In this document: one piece after another, positions 19,018 through 30,295 of the stretch
Numbering within the stretch: the first letter of the stretch is position 1
How the letters are laid out: each line of letters begins with the position of its first letter
Assembly (NCBI GenBank): GCA_003427395.1
Contig: BFEA01000432.1
Span: forward strand, 614,469-659,214
Direction: 5' to 3'
Origin: Chara braunii
Lineage: Eukaryota; Streptophyta; Charophyceae; Charales; Characeae
Length of the DNA stretch: 44,746 nt
Made by a program: the position numbers and the translations under genes
The notes under the pieces: model-generated
The model's database searches: none
Told to the model about the DNA's origin: nothing
Seen by the model: only the letters and a program-made list of their open reading frames with translations

Positions 19018-20796
19018 TTGGCCAAGCGGCAGTGATCGTTCTCACGATCGATGTTCATTCTCGAGATGTTCGGAGTTTTACACTGCTGTGTTTTTCTACT
19101 ATAGAGATATTGCATTTTTTTACTGCGAAAACAGGATCATTGAGACTGCTGATGGGATTTCAAAGTTGTTACTCTTGTTTCAAATGACAACGATCGCTGT
19201 TATTGAGTGATTTGCTGTTACCACTAGTTGGGCGACCAGTTTGCTTCCACACCGCAGTTTACTGCAACAAACACCACATATCACTTCGAGTACTGCAGTA
19301 CTTATGCATGATCGACCACTAGTTGGAGCCTTGTTGCATCCTGTTGTTGCGCGATGTAGCTGCGGGTCTGGTGTTGGTTTGAATTTAACTACACCCGCTT
19401 ATGCCTTAAATAAGAGCACATCTATTCGAGCGGCGGCATGATGATCGAGAGGAGCGGCGGTGCGAATTAAGGGAGTGGTCGAACGGTAAGAGAGGGTTAC
19501 TTCTTCGTTTTGGAGGGCCGCAAAAGGTGAAGACCTTTCTGTGGACTAGTGCATTGCCCATCATGTCAGTGATAGTGGAGTGAGGTCAACCGCGCGGTAA
19601 CAGGTTTGGCTGTTAGCTATCGGTCGGGGGCGTTGCCATCGCGTGAGATAAATTGTTGGTTATGTGCTATAGGACTGTTGTTGTTGAGAGCAGCCGTGTT
19701 GGCCGTGTATCCGAGCGCAATTATGAAGATTAAAACCGCTACTATATAGTGTCCCCACAACTGTAGCTGGTGCTACGAAGTCAAGACTGCAGTTGGGTTT
19801 TGAGTCTATCCCCGCATACATGAGTGGTTGTCATAACTAGGAGATTGCATTAAATGTTGGGCGTATCGCTGCTATATTCTTATGCACATCGTTTGTTCCT
19901 GTGTCGGGATTGTGCCTTTGCTCCTTTACTAGGCGTAGAATCGTGTATAGCTATCGAGCCTCGGTGCTGCACACGGTTGTTGAGTGCGCAGTATTCTTTT
20001 GAAGATTCAGCTACATCTTGCCTATACTTCAAATGGAACACGGGGGTGTACTATATTTTGGACGAAGTTTTTTCTAGACTAAATAGCAGCAAGTTGGATA
20101 GGAGCACCGACGTTGTGGGTTAGGAAAATGGTCAGACTCGGTATAAAGGAGCGGAGGGAGAGGTATTGTTGTGAATTGAAAGGTCGTCAGAAGGTCAACG
20201 ACGGAAAGGTGGACTTCAGTTTGACGAGGTTGCGGTGCATTTTGGCCGCCATTATGGGGCCCTCAGGCGCTGGAAGATAACAAGACCCTCTCCTGCGAGT
20301 TGAGTCAGTCCCTCTCCTGTATCTCGTGAGTCTGAAACCCCTCCTTCTGCCCTTCTTACTTTAAGTTTAATCATGTTCTGAGATGAAGATGGCATGAGGG
20401 ATTGCAACCCGTAGGACCCCAGCAAGACTCTGTGGAGAGTCTGCCCCACCGATTGTGGGAGCTCTACCGGAGCTTAGAAGGAGTTCTAGAGGCAGGGAAC
20501 TGAGAGGTAATCATTGGCTTTCCCTCTATAAACCCAGTTATAACCTCTATCTGTACATTTTTCTACAGTTTGATTAAGTGTATTGCATGCATCCCATATT
20601 GTTTTTTAGTTTGACTTTCAAAATATAACTCAGATTTAAGTAAAGGAAGGCATGCGCAAGCTCCGTTTCAGTTTTGTTGTTTGACTGAAAGCAGATTGTG
20701 AAAAATGGTTGCATCTGGGGGAAAGGTGGGAGGAAGGTTGTATTGTTGTGTTTGACTGGGTCAACCTGTTTAATGGGTAGCTGAAAATTCCGGAAT
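19018..20796. other. No recognisable gene
   Basis: I see no domain, paralogue or clear repeat boundary. TATAAA near 20527, preceded by CTTTCCC, and the segment at 20250-20560 look LTR- or promoter-like, but no partner LTR, primer-binding site or gag-pol frame is visible. Confidence 0.4.
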
Positions 20797-21083
20797 GAAA
20801 ATTCTGAAGTGAGAGTTTTTGACAGTCTGAAAATCATGAATGGTCATGAAATGGTGAAAGGTCCGAAGACCCTGAAAACCACCTGTTTAAGCAGACTGCA
20901 TCCTGAAGTGGTGAAGTGAGAGTTTTTGGCAGTCTGAAAATCCTGAATGAAATGTCCGAAGACCCTGAAAACCACTTGTTTAGGCAAGTAGCATCCTGAA
21001 GTGGCGAAGGGTGTCCTGAACTGGTGAAAGGTCCGAAGACCCTGAAAACCACTTGTTTAGGCAAGCTGCATCATGAAGTGGTG
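20797..21083 (+). repeat. Tandem repeat, about 80-92 bp units
   Basis: GTCCGAAGACCCTGAAAACC, then ACTTGTTTAGGCA and GCATCxTGAAGTGG, occurs three times, starting at about 20861, 20958 and 21031. GAAGTGAGAGTTTTTGxCAG plus TCTGAAAATC occurs twice (about 20808 and 20913). Confidence 0.8.
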
Positions 21084-21576
21084 ATGAAAAATACGATTGT
21101 TGTTAACCTTCTCTTGATTCAAGCCTACATCAGATTTGGGAGTCTAAGACAGTCTTACCGGAGGATATGAAGGAGATATGTGTGACATATAAGAAGTCTT
21201 ATCAAGGCAGATCTCACTTTCAAATGCTCATGGAGGTATTGCTTGTCAAGGAATGGCAAGTGGAGTACCTGAAAACTGAATGGGTCATCTCAAACTAGGC
21301 ATGGGCCACATCATCCAAAGTCTTGATTACAAAATATTCTTTGAAAACCGAATACAGTCTCCATTTAGCAGGACAGGTGATGCAAGTTAACCTTACCCAG
21401 TCCTGGCAATACACTAACAGAGCCTTAGGTCTTCTGCCCACCCAGTTAAGTGGATCACCTTCTTTATTCAGCTCATGGTATCTACACTGGGAACAAAAGT
21501 AGGCGGACTTCAATGGTTACACCTCCACTCGTGTATTTCTACGACTCTCATGTAGTGCTCTGAGAAGATTGGACAT
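21084..21576. other. No recognisable gene
   Basis: Unique-looking DNA between the tandem repeat and the foldback element. Only short frames. Confidence 0.4.
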
Positions 21577-21982
21577 GCTAGAACAACGATTTCGTCAAAA
21601 CGGATATTTTTTATTTTTTGTACGAAATTGAAAATCGAAATTGCAGCCCGAATTTGATGAAATTTTGGGTAGGGCGTTCTGAAAACGCCCTACCCCCTCG
21701 ATGTATCTGGACTCAGTCATAGTCCAGATACATCCAGGGGGTACGACGTTTGGAGTCCAGATATATTCAGGGGGGTATGACGTTTTCATAATGCCAAACG
21801 CCATACCCCCCTGGATGTATTTGGACTTTGGCTGAGTCCAGCGTCCAGATACATCGAGGGGGTAGGGCGTTTTCAGAACGCCTTACCCAAGATTTCATCA
21901 AATTTTGGCTGCAGTTTGGATTTTCTATTTCATAGAAAAGAAAAAAAAAAGTTTGTTTTGATGAAATCGCTATTCTAGTGCT
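21577..21982. mobile_element. Nested foldback / MITE-like element
   Basis: The two ends, CTAGAAxAxCGATTTCxTCA and its inverted partner, form long imperfect arms of about 135 bp (21577-21711 with 21843-21982). Within them 39 bp are perfectly complementary (21673-21711 with 21843-21881). Inside the loop a second inverted repeat (about 21723-21755 with 21791-21830, CCAGATACATCCAGGGGG and relatives) folds again. A local hairpin at 21667-21695 pairs GGGTAGGGCGTT with AACGCCCTACCC. No coding capacity and no clear target-site duplication. Such long arms fit a non-autonomous foldback DNA transposon. Confidence 0.65.
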
Positions 21983-22442
21983 TTGTGAGGCATGTCAACA
22001 TCCCTCCCTGGAAGACCGTGACAGCCTCCACTTGTGGTAGGGGTGCATAATTATTCGTTAATTTGGCAACAAATAGACAGCTTATGACAGAAAGCGTATG
22101 GTACTTCGGACCGTTGAGACACTAATTTTGTGATCGTTGGGCGGTATCATCATTTGAATGAGGAACATCATCCAACAAGATTAACTTCCTTCTTCAATCC
22201 TGATCCTTGTGGCCTTCTAGAAAAGGATAAAAGGTTCCTCAAATAGTCAAAACTTTTCGTCTTGGATCCTTTCCTAGTTCAGACAAACGATTAGATTATA
22301 TATTTCAACAGATTGGGTTAAGATTAAGTTAAAGTTTATAGATAGAGAGGTAGCAAAGATAGCCATCCAAAAAAATGGTATAAAAAAAAAAACGTCAACA
22401 CCTACTAAGTCAATGGGAAGAGGTGAAAACCTAGTTGGATAC
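21983..22442. other. AT-rich DNA, no recognisable gene
   Basis: Low-information sequence between the foldback element and the next LINE tail. Confidence 0.4.
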
Positions 22443-22700
22443 TTTTTTTTTTTTTTTTTTTTTAAACACGCTTGGGTAGATGCTAGGGGAGTTGATAAGA
22501 GCAGACCCCTCTAACATTCTCATGGAGGATCCATCTATTGGTGGGGACACTGGGGAGCTTCACCTGCTGGAAAACGGGTTCAGCGCCGCATTAAATTGAG
22601 TTTGTTTGAGCTTGTTTATTGATGGTCCTGAAACATTGTGATGACTGTTGCCTAAGGGTATCTCTTCAACCCACTGAAGGGCGCCTGATCAGGCCAGCTA
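22443..22700 (-). mobile_element. LINE 3' tail on the minus strand
   Basis: T21 at 22443-22463 is the poly(A) tail of a minus-strand copy. Behind it come the family's tail sequence and the hairpin at 22566-22584 (minus strand GCTGAA, loop CCCGTTT, TCCAGC). It is a close relative of the tails at 1-137 and 1774-1918. The 5' limit is uncertain. Confidence 0.75.
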
Positions 22701-23262
22701 CTCTAGTGCTCTTTAAGCAGAACATTTACTATTCTGGAAAAGAGAGATATCAAACGAATAATACAACAATTTGCAAAAGATTGGCTGGGGGGTAAAAACG
22801 GGGGCTAGGTTGCAACTGTCCAATGGAGTGGGGAACAGCAGCACACGAGGAGGAGCTCCAGGAGGGGTCATAAACTGGTCTTCAAGGACTGCATGGGAAG
22901 TCAACCACTTAATACCGTTGCGCCTGATTAGGCCAGCATGAACTGCCCCCGCTACTTCTGCTAGCCACATTTACACCAGAGTGAGGAAGCTTCTCATACC
23001 TTCTGCAGGAAAGGCGGTGGAGATCGCTGATATGGCATACTTGGGGGCAGAAAGCAACAAGGTGAAGATGCAGGTCCACTGAAGCAGCGACAACCATGAA
23101 GGATGCAAAAGGGCTAGGGAAAAATAGTTCATTAGGCACCTGGTGACAGGGCGAAGAGGCCCCGGTAGCACTCATAGTTGTTCTCTCAACATTAGGGTTG
23201 TTCCTATCTCGTTAGAAAGCCAAAGCCCAGTAATGGCCCCAGTACACATTGTTTTTCTGGAC
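22701..23262. other. Non-coding, one short direct repeat
   Basis: GCGCCTGATxAGGCCAGC occurs at about 22681 and 22919 (about 238 bp apart). Probably further LINE-derived or duplicated UTR. No supported gene. Confidence 0.4.
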
Positions 23263-23397
23263 GCCGGACCCGATTCCGAGGTGCAGCCCCCCACTAATAG
23301 ATCGGGGCAATGAGCAACAGTTCTACTGCGGGGGAATGCTCATATCATCCCCTACTAGTAGGCCGAAGCTGGTTTTCTAAAAAAATAAAATAAAAAT
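23263..23397 (+). mobile_element. Divergent LINE 3' tail fragment
   Basis: GCCGGACCCGATTCCG opens a tail like those above, continues CCCCCCACTAATAGATCGG, and ends in A-rich sequence (23381-23397). The hairpin stem here is CGGA with TCCG (23265-23278), both strands changed relative to other copies. Confidence 0.6.
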
Positions 23398-23409
23398 TAC
23401 TCTGATGAT

Positions 23410-25609
23410 CAGAGCGGGCGTCATCCATTCAGTCGTAGATACGAGGGAGGGGAGATTGGTGGTTGCCGTCCTTATGCTGGAGATAAAGGTGGTCTTTGTA
23501 GTATGTGTTCGGCCCCAATGAGCTTGAGCCCCGCAAAACCTTTCTTGAATATATTCGGGCGCAAAGGCCACGGGGCATTCCCACGATCATCGCAGGTGAC
23601 CGTAGCCTGGACAAGTAGAGAATTCTCTCCCCGTGTCTAACCTATATTGAGGAGGATGAAGGGATAATCTGCAGACTCTGCGAGGAGGAACAATTATACG
23701 ATTCCTTCCAGCGAATGCACCCACAAAGGAGACTCTTCACATGCATATGCAACAGTGGAACGCCGCACCAATCCAGATCCAGAATAGATATCATCCTCAT
23801 GGCCGAGGATCTTGACAAAGCACTACAGGCTACAACCATCTTCCCACAGAGCCCATGGTCAGGGGCGGACCACAAGATGTGCACAGTGCTACTCAGATTC
23901 CGCAAAAAGTCGGACCAAGGCAAAGGTTTTTACAAACTTAACACATCTTTGTTGAAGCTGCAACAATTAAGTATCTTTCTCAGGGACGAATGGGGGTACA
24001 GGCGTACCACGAGGGACCAACGTGACTCATAGATTGCATGGTTTAACAATAGGTTGGCCTTTCTGGCCAGAAAATTAAACGAATTTTCGAAAATACGAGC
24101 CAAATAAAAATATGCAAAGGAAATCGACATTCAACAGAAAATCCGCAACTATGAACCAGAATAGTCACTGCACCTACACTCCCAAATGGAACTCACAGAA
24201 ATACAGGGACTTAAAGAATAACTTTTACAATTTGCTCAAGAAAAGTGACAGGACTTCATCATCAGAAGCAAAATATTAAAGCACAATTGGAAGGACAAAT
24301 GGATGCATCCTTCCTTGCGCTGGTCCAAACAAGGGCCAAAAGATCCACCATAGAAGGACTATATGAATTAACAAAAACGCGTAAGGTCACTTCATATTCC
24401 TCAGCCCACAGCCTAAGAGTGGTTAAGGACTTCTATAAAGATCTCTTTGCCTCCAACCTAAAGGGGGAACCAGCATTGACAAGGGAAGGTAACATTGATG
24501 AATTCCTATTTCCCCTCTCACAAAGGATATCATACGAGCAACTCGAGGCTCTGGAAAAATCGTTACGGAAAGAGGAAATCTGGAATGCACTCCTACAAAT
24601 GGAAGAGGATAAAACCCCTGGGATAGATGAACTTCCAAAACAATTATGGGAGGTAATGTGGTCCCCCATGTTGGAGGAGGTGATGAAATACTATAGGCAG
24701 GTGAAAGCATCAGGTGATATGGGGAAGTTTGCAGGTTAAGGAATCTTCACCCTACTGTACAGAAAAGGAGACAAAACAAACATAAAAAAAATATCGTCTG
24801 ATCACTCTTCTCACGGTGGTGTACCAGCTCATGGCCAAGGCGTTGGCCAACAAAATGATATTTCTTATGGAGGAGATAATTCACCTTGCGCAGACAGGGT
24901 TCATGCGCAACAGAAACATCCAGGATAACGTGTTATTGGTCTATGAACTAATCAAACTAGCAAGACAATTGCGGCAAAACGCAATACAGATAATAGTGTT
25001 TGTTGATTTTGAAAAAACTTACGACCACGTGGACTGGAGATGTCTGGACAAATGCCTACAGAAAATGAACTTTTGACCATAATTTCAGGACTGGATTAAG
25101 ATCTCCCATTGCAATGCAACAACACGGGTGCAAGTGAATGACCTGCTAGCACCAGAAATCAGATTGCAACGCTCTATGCGACAAAGAGATCCCATAGACT
25201 CTTTCTTATTTTTCATCGTAATGAAAGCATTGAGAGTCAATCTGATAACAAATAAGAAATCTTCAGACTACGTCTGGCGGGCATTCCGGAGGCAGCCATA
25301 CTAGTTTACTCGATGTTTGCTGACGACTTGACAATAGTCGTAGAGGCCACTCAAAACAATATGGCAGAAATCCAAACCCTGATGGGACGTTTCACCCGGA
25401 TGTCAGACATGACTGTCGATTGGGGAAGTAAGATGCAGGGCTGGTGGATCCACTTCCATGATGTTCGCCCCCAGGAACAGTCCAAGGTGGATTGGAGACC
25501 CCTAGAGGAGCAGATTCGTGTCCTAGGGGTAGTACTTTCAGCTCAGGGACCGCTTACGGAAAACAACGAAGGGATCACTAGAACAACGTTAGAACTGACA
25601 TTTCGTTAA
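23410..25609 (+). pseudogene. LINE ORF2 fragment: endonuclease C-part plus reverse transcriptase
   Basis: Coding traces in three frames run in the LINE order. The endonuclease has IIAGD (about 23590), a LYDSFQRMHPQRRLFT block, SRIDIIL (about 23777) and an SGADHK segment (SDH-like, about 23865). A linker follows, and then the reverse transcriptase: the TPGIDELPKQLW block (about 24615), motif A VDFEKTYD with Asp at 25005, a motif B-like RSMRQRDP (about 25172; the usual QGDP Gly is changed), and motif C FADD with the Asp pair at 25322-25327. Frames switch at least three times and stops are common, so it is dead. ORF1, the endonuclease start and the zf-RVT end are missing. It is more diverged than the element at 33661-40830 and appears to be a different subfamily. 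Confidence 0.75.
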
Positions 25610-25612
25610 GAC

Positions 25613-26052
25613 TTTGGTATCCAAACTTCACAAAGTTTAGGTTTCTTTGCTAAGCCTTGTCATCAGTTCATGTCATGAGTTCAAGTTGTTAATTGTCTTG
25701 TCAATGAGGATATTTACTTGCGGAACTTTGATAGGGTCCTCAAACATATAGTCATTGTCATCACTTTTAGCATATGATAATCTGTACACAGTTTGATTCG
25801 GATGTATCTTACTATTCAATCTAACTTCTTATGTGTCTATTGTATTTGGTATCGAAACTTCATAAAGTTTAGGTTTCTTTGTTTGTCATCAGTTGATGTC
25901 ATGACTTCAAGTTGTTAATTGTCTTGAGGATAATATTTACTTGCCGAACTGTGATAGGGTCCTCAAACACATAGTCCTTGTCATCACTTTCAGCATCTGA
26001 TAATCTGTACACAGTTTGATTCGGATGTATCCTACTATTCGATCTAACTTCT
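25613..26052 (+). repeat. Tandem duplication, period 232 bp
   Basis: TTTGGTATCxAAACTTCA begins at 25613 and 25845. Both copies continue through GATAGGGTCCTCAAACA and CTGTACACAGTTTGATTCGG to GATCTAACTTCT-like sequence. High identity by eye. A minus-strand frame across the right copy (25899-26087) has a protein-like acidic stretch (LSDAESDDKDYVFEDP) of unknown meaning. Confidence 0.8.
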
Positions 26053-27021
26053 GAAACACTCCTATGCGTTCGTTTGAGCCTCTGCAAAAATCAATTTCAC
26101 GTCGCTCCTATGCATCCCTTCCAAGGGGAGCGTTAGAGGGAGGGCTTGAACATTCAGTACGAGAATCTTCATAGTCAATGTCTGAATGGGTGCCAGTTTA
26201 ATTAGGATGTATCCGACTTCGGTAATTGAACTTATATAGAACAACGTTTTCGAAAGAAAATGAATGTGTTCAGGATTTATCCACTGAACAATGACTCTGA
26301 TGAGTTGTATATTGGTTGATAATGAGGATCTCATTCGTCAGCCTCTTCTACTGCCGTCCTGTTTCTCGAACAAAAACGTACTATCTTGAAAATAATTTAC
26401 TATTTTAACGAATAACATGTTCCACAACCTTTGCCATACATCGGCCATGGGCAAGGCCCCGCGAGTTTGGAGGCCGGTAACACAACAAACCGGTAACACA
26501 ACAAAGGCTGCCGGTGAAATTTATCAACGGCGGCCGGTCCCCGAAGAATGCAGTGTCGAGCGCATCGGTCTCGCGTATGGTGGGACCCTCCCAGGGACCC
26601 TCCCAGCCACGTCATGCAGGAATTGGTCTTTCTCATCGCGATATACAAGGAGCTTCCTCAAGCCGCTCCGACCGAGTGCGCCAGCCATACCTCTCGTGAG
26701 CCCCTACGACAGGATAGGGCCAACGCGAGGTACAACTTACCTCCGCCTGCGGGAGCTGTCACCTCCCTTCGATGGGCGTATCCCCGCCGAGCTACCAGTC
26801 TGCAATACAAAAGTTAATCATTTCCAATCGCAGAGGTGGAACAACCGAGGGGGTTTCTCGTACGATTTAGCATATGTGGTACGCACGGTCACACACCGCT
26901 ATCGGACCCGCACGCGAACCGACGCACTGGGGGACTGAAGTCCCAGGCGCGACTCGTCGTCGGTCGACTAAGACGTTTTTCACTCACCACGCGTTACACC
27001 ACAACACACACACAGAACGAC
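26053..27021. other. No recognisable gene
   Basis: Overlapping open frames on both strands at 26417-26938 arise from GC-rich sequence, and none carries a known domain. GTAACACAACAAA is directly repeated near 26480 and 26495, and GGGACCCTCCCAG near 26582 and 26594. Confidence 0.4.
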
Positions 27022-27050
27022 ATAAAAAAAAAAAAAAAAAAAACAAAAAA
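27022..27050 (+). repeat. A-rich tract
   Basis: A19 or so followed by C and more A, after a short CA run. Possibly the tail of an unrecognised retroelement lying to the left, but no matching body is identified. Confidence 0.5.
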
Positions 27051-28242
27051 AACATTCCTAGTCCCTTTTGTAGCCATCTCATAACCTTCCGACACGAAAA
27101 TCGGATAGGCGACACGAGCGAGATTCTATGTAGTACCCATAATCATGAGGTCCTCGTTAATCTCGAGGGTCGTATTCGACACTCAAGTGTCGGCTGACAC
27201 GGCCTTGAGGGGTTAGTCTCTCGACGTTGGACAACAGCTAAGTGCAGTTGAGATTCACACCCTCTTCTGCACCCTGTGAAGAGTGGGCGGTACATAGGTT
27301 CGTACCTGTAGTGGCAATCATCTCTTATCGCACTGGGGACCAGCTCCATACTCAAGGGTCTGAAGAGAACTCAAGGGGTTTGACTTTGACGTCTACCACG
27401 GACTACAACGTTCAACTATAAGAACTTAAAAAAACAAAAAGGATAAAAGAGGATTTTCCTCTTCTTTCAAACTCATACTTTGTTTAACCCTTGCGCACGG
27501 TCACAATAGGCCGCGTGAACACTCAGGATATATGTATGTACACACACATATATATAAGGTTATAAATATATGACGATCACTTCTCATAATCACATTGGGA
27601 CTCTCCTCAACCATATATACTTAAGTGATCGTAGACAGTAAAATCCAAGGTCCGAACCACCAAACATACTTGCAATCACATCAAAAATCCAACCAAAAGT
27701 CCATGCACTACACGGGGTCAACTTCAACAGTTACTATTCTCTGTGCTCACACCCCTCGCTTTAGTCATAGAAGCCTCACTCTTTGTGCAACTCTCAAAAT
27801 AAAATACCCAGTATCTTTATTAAATGGTCATTCAAATAAAGTCCAGATAAAAACACAACAAAATAAATCAAATCACATGGCTAAAGCCTTTAGGTTGGGT
27901 GACAAAAACTGAATTGGAGTTGAATCGTAAACCGGCGAATCGACAACTGACCTTTTATCAGTGATAACAGTAGATGATTCTCATGGGATCAAACTTGACT
28001 TATTCCAGATCCTGGAGCAAACGATCAAAAGAGACCTGCAACTTAGAACATGCCCATCTCCAAGCTAAACCTATAAGTTCATGGAGAATAATCCCCATAT
28101 CACAATCTCACTCACAAAATCTTCCTAACTAACTAAATCTAAATTTACCTCTAAGTCGGTACCCAAAGAAGGGTAGACCCTGACAAAATCTCCTCTATAT
28201 AGAGTGGATCGCAAAAATCGTCACCTGTCAAAATATAATTTA
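27051..28242. other. No recognisable gene
   Basis: Unique-looking DNA. A TA-rich segment (27527-27570) is followed by an inverted pair CGATCACTT (about 27573) and AAGTGATCG (about 27622). Confidence 0.4.
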
Positions 28243-28650
28243 TCTCCTCTAAACTAAAAAAATTTCAGCAACGCTTTCCGTGGAAAAAGTGTCTTCTCAT
28301 AATTTATACTAGCTCAAATATGAAAACAGAAATAATATTTAACACTAGAAAGTTAAATTTTGTCTAACTCCCTTAATTAGTAAAAATTTGGGCAGCACTC
28401 CCTTTAGAAAAGGAGACTTCCCAAATTTATACTAAGTCAGATACGAACTCAAAAGCAAAAACTTGAGTTCAATTAAGATAAAATTTAACTAACTCCTTAG
28501 ATTTGTAAACATTTCGGCAACACCCCTTTTAAAAAAGTGCAATTACGATATTTATACAAAGCTAAGTCCATAATGTCAAATGACTTTGTCTTCTCAAGGT
28601 CCAATTTGTCTAACTCCCTAAATTAACAAATATTTGGGCAGCACGCTGTC
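28243..28650 (+). repeat. AT-rich tandem array, about 122-126 bp units, left part
   Basis: Units start near 28243, 28369, 28493 and 28614 with CTCC-TxAATTxx, then AATTTGGGCAGCACTCC and TTTATACTAAGTC. The fourth unit breaks off inside GGGCAGCAC at about 28645. The array resumes at 30296. Confidence 0.7.
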
Positions 28651-28657
28651 GGAGCTG

Positions 28658-28675
28658 ATACCCTTACAAGGGTAT
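28658..28675. repeat. 18-bp palindrome ATACCCTTACAAGGGTAT, copy 2
   Basis: Identical to 2481-2498, including similar flanks (GTCGG-x-GC before and CCGC after). Confidence 0.6.
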
Positions 28676-29313
28676 CCGCTCATGATATTGCAGTCAACGT
28701 AATGTCGACGCCAACTGTTAGAACAGAGACGGCTTAAAAAAAAAAAAAAACACAGAAACTGGGGTAAACCCCCCGACCATTATGATCATAAAAGTATAGC
28801 AACTGCAAGAGCCGAAACACGGCACGCGCGGATATGAGTCAGGGGTTGAAAAATTTGAATGCTCGTAGAGCGTGCAAAGACAACGGAAGTTAGTAGATGA
28901 AATGACCGCGCACGCCATTCCGGCACGCGCAGAGACCGCAGAGTGATTAGTAAATAAAGTCTCCGACCACAAGGTCGGAAGGCTAGTTAAAACAGAAAAA
29001 GAGTCGTGCGGGACACGACAATGGTTTTCCTCAGTCCGTTGACGACTGAGGAAGCATGACTGTTTCAGCTCGAGTCCACAGACGTCGAGTATGCCGGGAA
29101 AAGCAAAACGGCAAAACCGCCCCCCGCAGATTAAAATAAAGATGGAAAATAATAAAGGCCTCGACCATGCGAACAGGGCAACTAGAAAAGAGGGGCCTAG
29201 CTTGTTGTAACAGGCTGAGGTAACCAACGGAGGCCTGGATTATTATCTACTGCGGACAGTGGGCCTTATGTACTGACCAGGCTAGGCCTTGTGCTCTGCT
29301 TAGGGCAAATTCC

Positions 29314-29337
29314 CTCCTAGTAGAACCATACTAGGAG
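29314..29337. other. Perfect 9-bp hairpin
   Basis: CTCCTAGTA, loop GAACCA, TACTAGGAG, immediately before the A-box-like sequence at 29339. Confidence 0.6.
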
Positions 29338-29338
29338 C

Positions 29339-29403
29339 TAGCCCAGTAGGTACAGGCGCAGATTGATATACGAGAGATTCTGGGATCGAGTCCGACCTGC
29401 CCC
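29339..29403 (+). mobile_element. tRNA-like (SINE-type) A and B boxes, plus strand
   Basis: TAGCCCAGTAGG (29339-29350, followed by TACAGGCGC) resembles a tRNA D-arm / A box. GGATCGAGTCC (29393-29403) resembles a B box. Spacing is 54 nt, slightly long for a tRNA. There is no proper T-arm pairing, so this is a SINE head or tRNA relic, not a tRNA gene. Confidence 0.4.
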
Positions 29404-29465
29404 GGGTTAGCTCCTTTTTGCTGGTTGTGAGGGGCAAGGCTTGACTTTTTCACCCGCTCTCAGAC

Positions 29466-29513
29466 AGGCGATATTCGAACCCGTGACCTCTGTGTAAGAA
29501 GGTTAGTTAGGCC
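29466..29513 (-). other. tRNA-like 3' half with B box, minus strand
   Basis: Read on the minus strand: ACCTTCTTACACAGAGGTCA, then GGGTTCGAATA (complement of 29472-29482). This looks like an anticodon-loop/variable/T-arm segment of a tRNA. No acceptor stem is seen. Together with the plus-strand copy at 29339 it gives two convergent tRNA-like pieces. Confidence 0.35.
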
Positions 29514-29659
29514 TAGGCCGAATCCGACATTTGTCCCAACGGGAAAGTCGGAAGTTAGATTTAGTTTTCGAAGGTTTTTTTTTTTTTTTTTTTCTACTTT
29601 CCTTTATTTTCTTTTATTATTTTTCTTTCCATTTTTATAAACTAGATTCAGGACTGTGC

Positions 29660-29700
29660 TCGAACGAATCCAGTCTGCTATTGAGAATGGATTCGTTCGA
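29660..29700. other. Perfect 13-bp hairpin
   Basis: TCGAACGAATCCA (29660-29672) pairs fully with TGGATTCGTTCGA (29688-29700) across a 15-nt loop. Confidence 0.7.
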
Positions 29701-29830
29701 AGCCAAGGCTGATAGGTCAGTCGCAGTCGAGATCTCAGTAGTCCTACCAGAGCATCTCGACTCACCGTCGTAGAGACTCGACAGAGCATGTGACGCGAAG
29801 TGGGGAGGAAATGCGCGGAAGAGAGGAGAG

Positions 29831-29833
<3 letters not shown>

Positions 29834-29862
<29 letters not shown>
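29834..29862 (+). repeat. (AAG)n microsatellite
   Basis: About ten AAG triplets in purine-rich DNA. Confidence 0.9.
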
Positions 29863-30295
29863 CGGAGAGAGCAAGGAGAAAAGATCGCGCGATCGCGTAG
29901 GAAGAAGAGGCGATTTTGAAAGCGGGGATGTGTTGCGCAAAGATTGAGTGAGTAAGTGAATGGTGAAGAGGGCGCAGGAGAGGTGGCGCTCGTGGGCAAG
30001 AAGGAAGAAGGGAGAGAGGGGAGATGAAAACCACTTACCTGTTGCCTTTTCCGGCTTCCGACAACCTCATCCCATACGTTTCGGGAGAGCGGCTGCGACT
30101 TTATTGTGACATTGCTTTCGTGTCCGTGCTAACCACAACGCATTCCAAGCATCCGGAGTCTGGGAGGAAGAGGAAGAAAGAGAAGGGAAAGGAGGAGGAG
30201 AAAGGAGAAAGGAGGAAGGAAAGGGGAGAAGAGGATCGAGCTTTACCTTTGGAAGCGGGGAGCATCCAACGATAGCGACAACATGCTTCAGAACA

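Larger units (their letters stand above)
28646..30295. mobile_element. Insertion of about 1.65 kb splitting the AT-rich array
   Basis: The left array unit stops at about 28645 and the matching continuation (TTTTACTAAGTCATAT) appears at about 30305, so the intervening DNA was inserted. It starts with GTCGGAGCTG and the 18-bp palindrome at 28658-28675. It contains an A15 run (about 28737), tRNA-like segments at 29339-29403 and 29472-29510, a T20 run, a strong hairpin at 29660-29700 and a GAA microsatellite. No coding domain is visible, so it may be composite. Confidence 0.5.

Noticed and set aside
20250-20560. Solo LTR
   Set aside because: A TATAAA and a compact promoter-like layout are present, but no terminal TG/CA pair, target duplication, primer site or partner LTR could be identified.
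28718-29227. 169-codon minus-strand open frame
   Set aside because: It ends in poly-Phe from an A run, has no recognisable domain and crosses tRNA-like and non-coding repeats. Likely chance.
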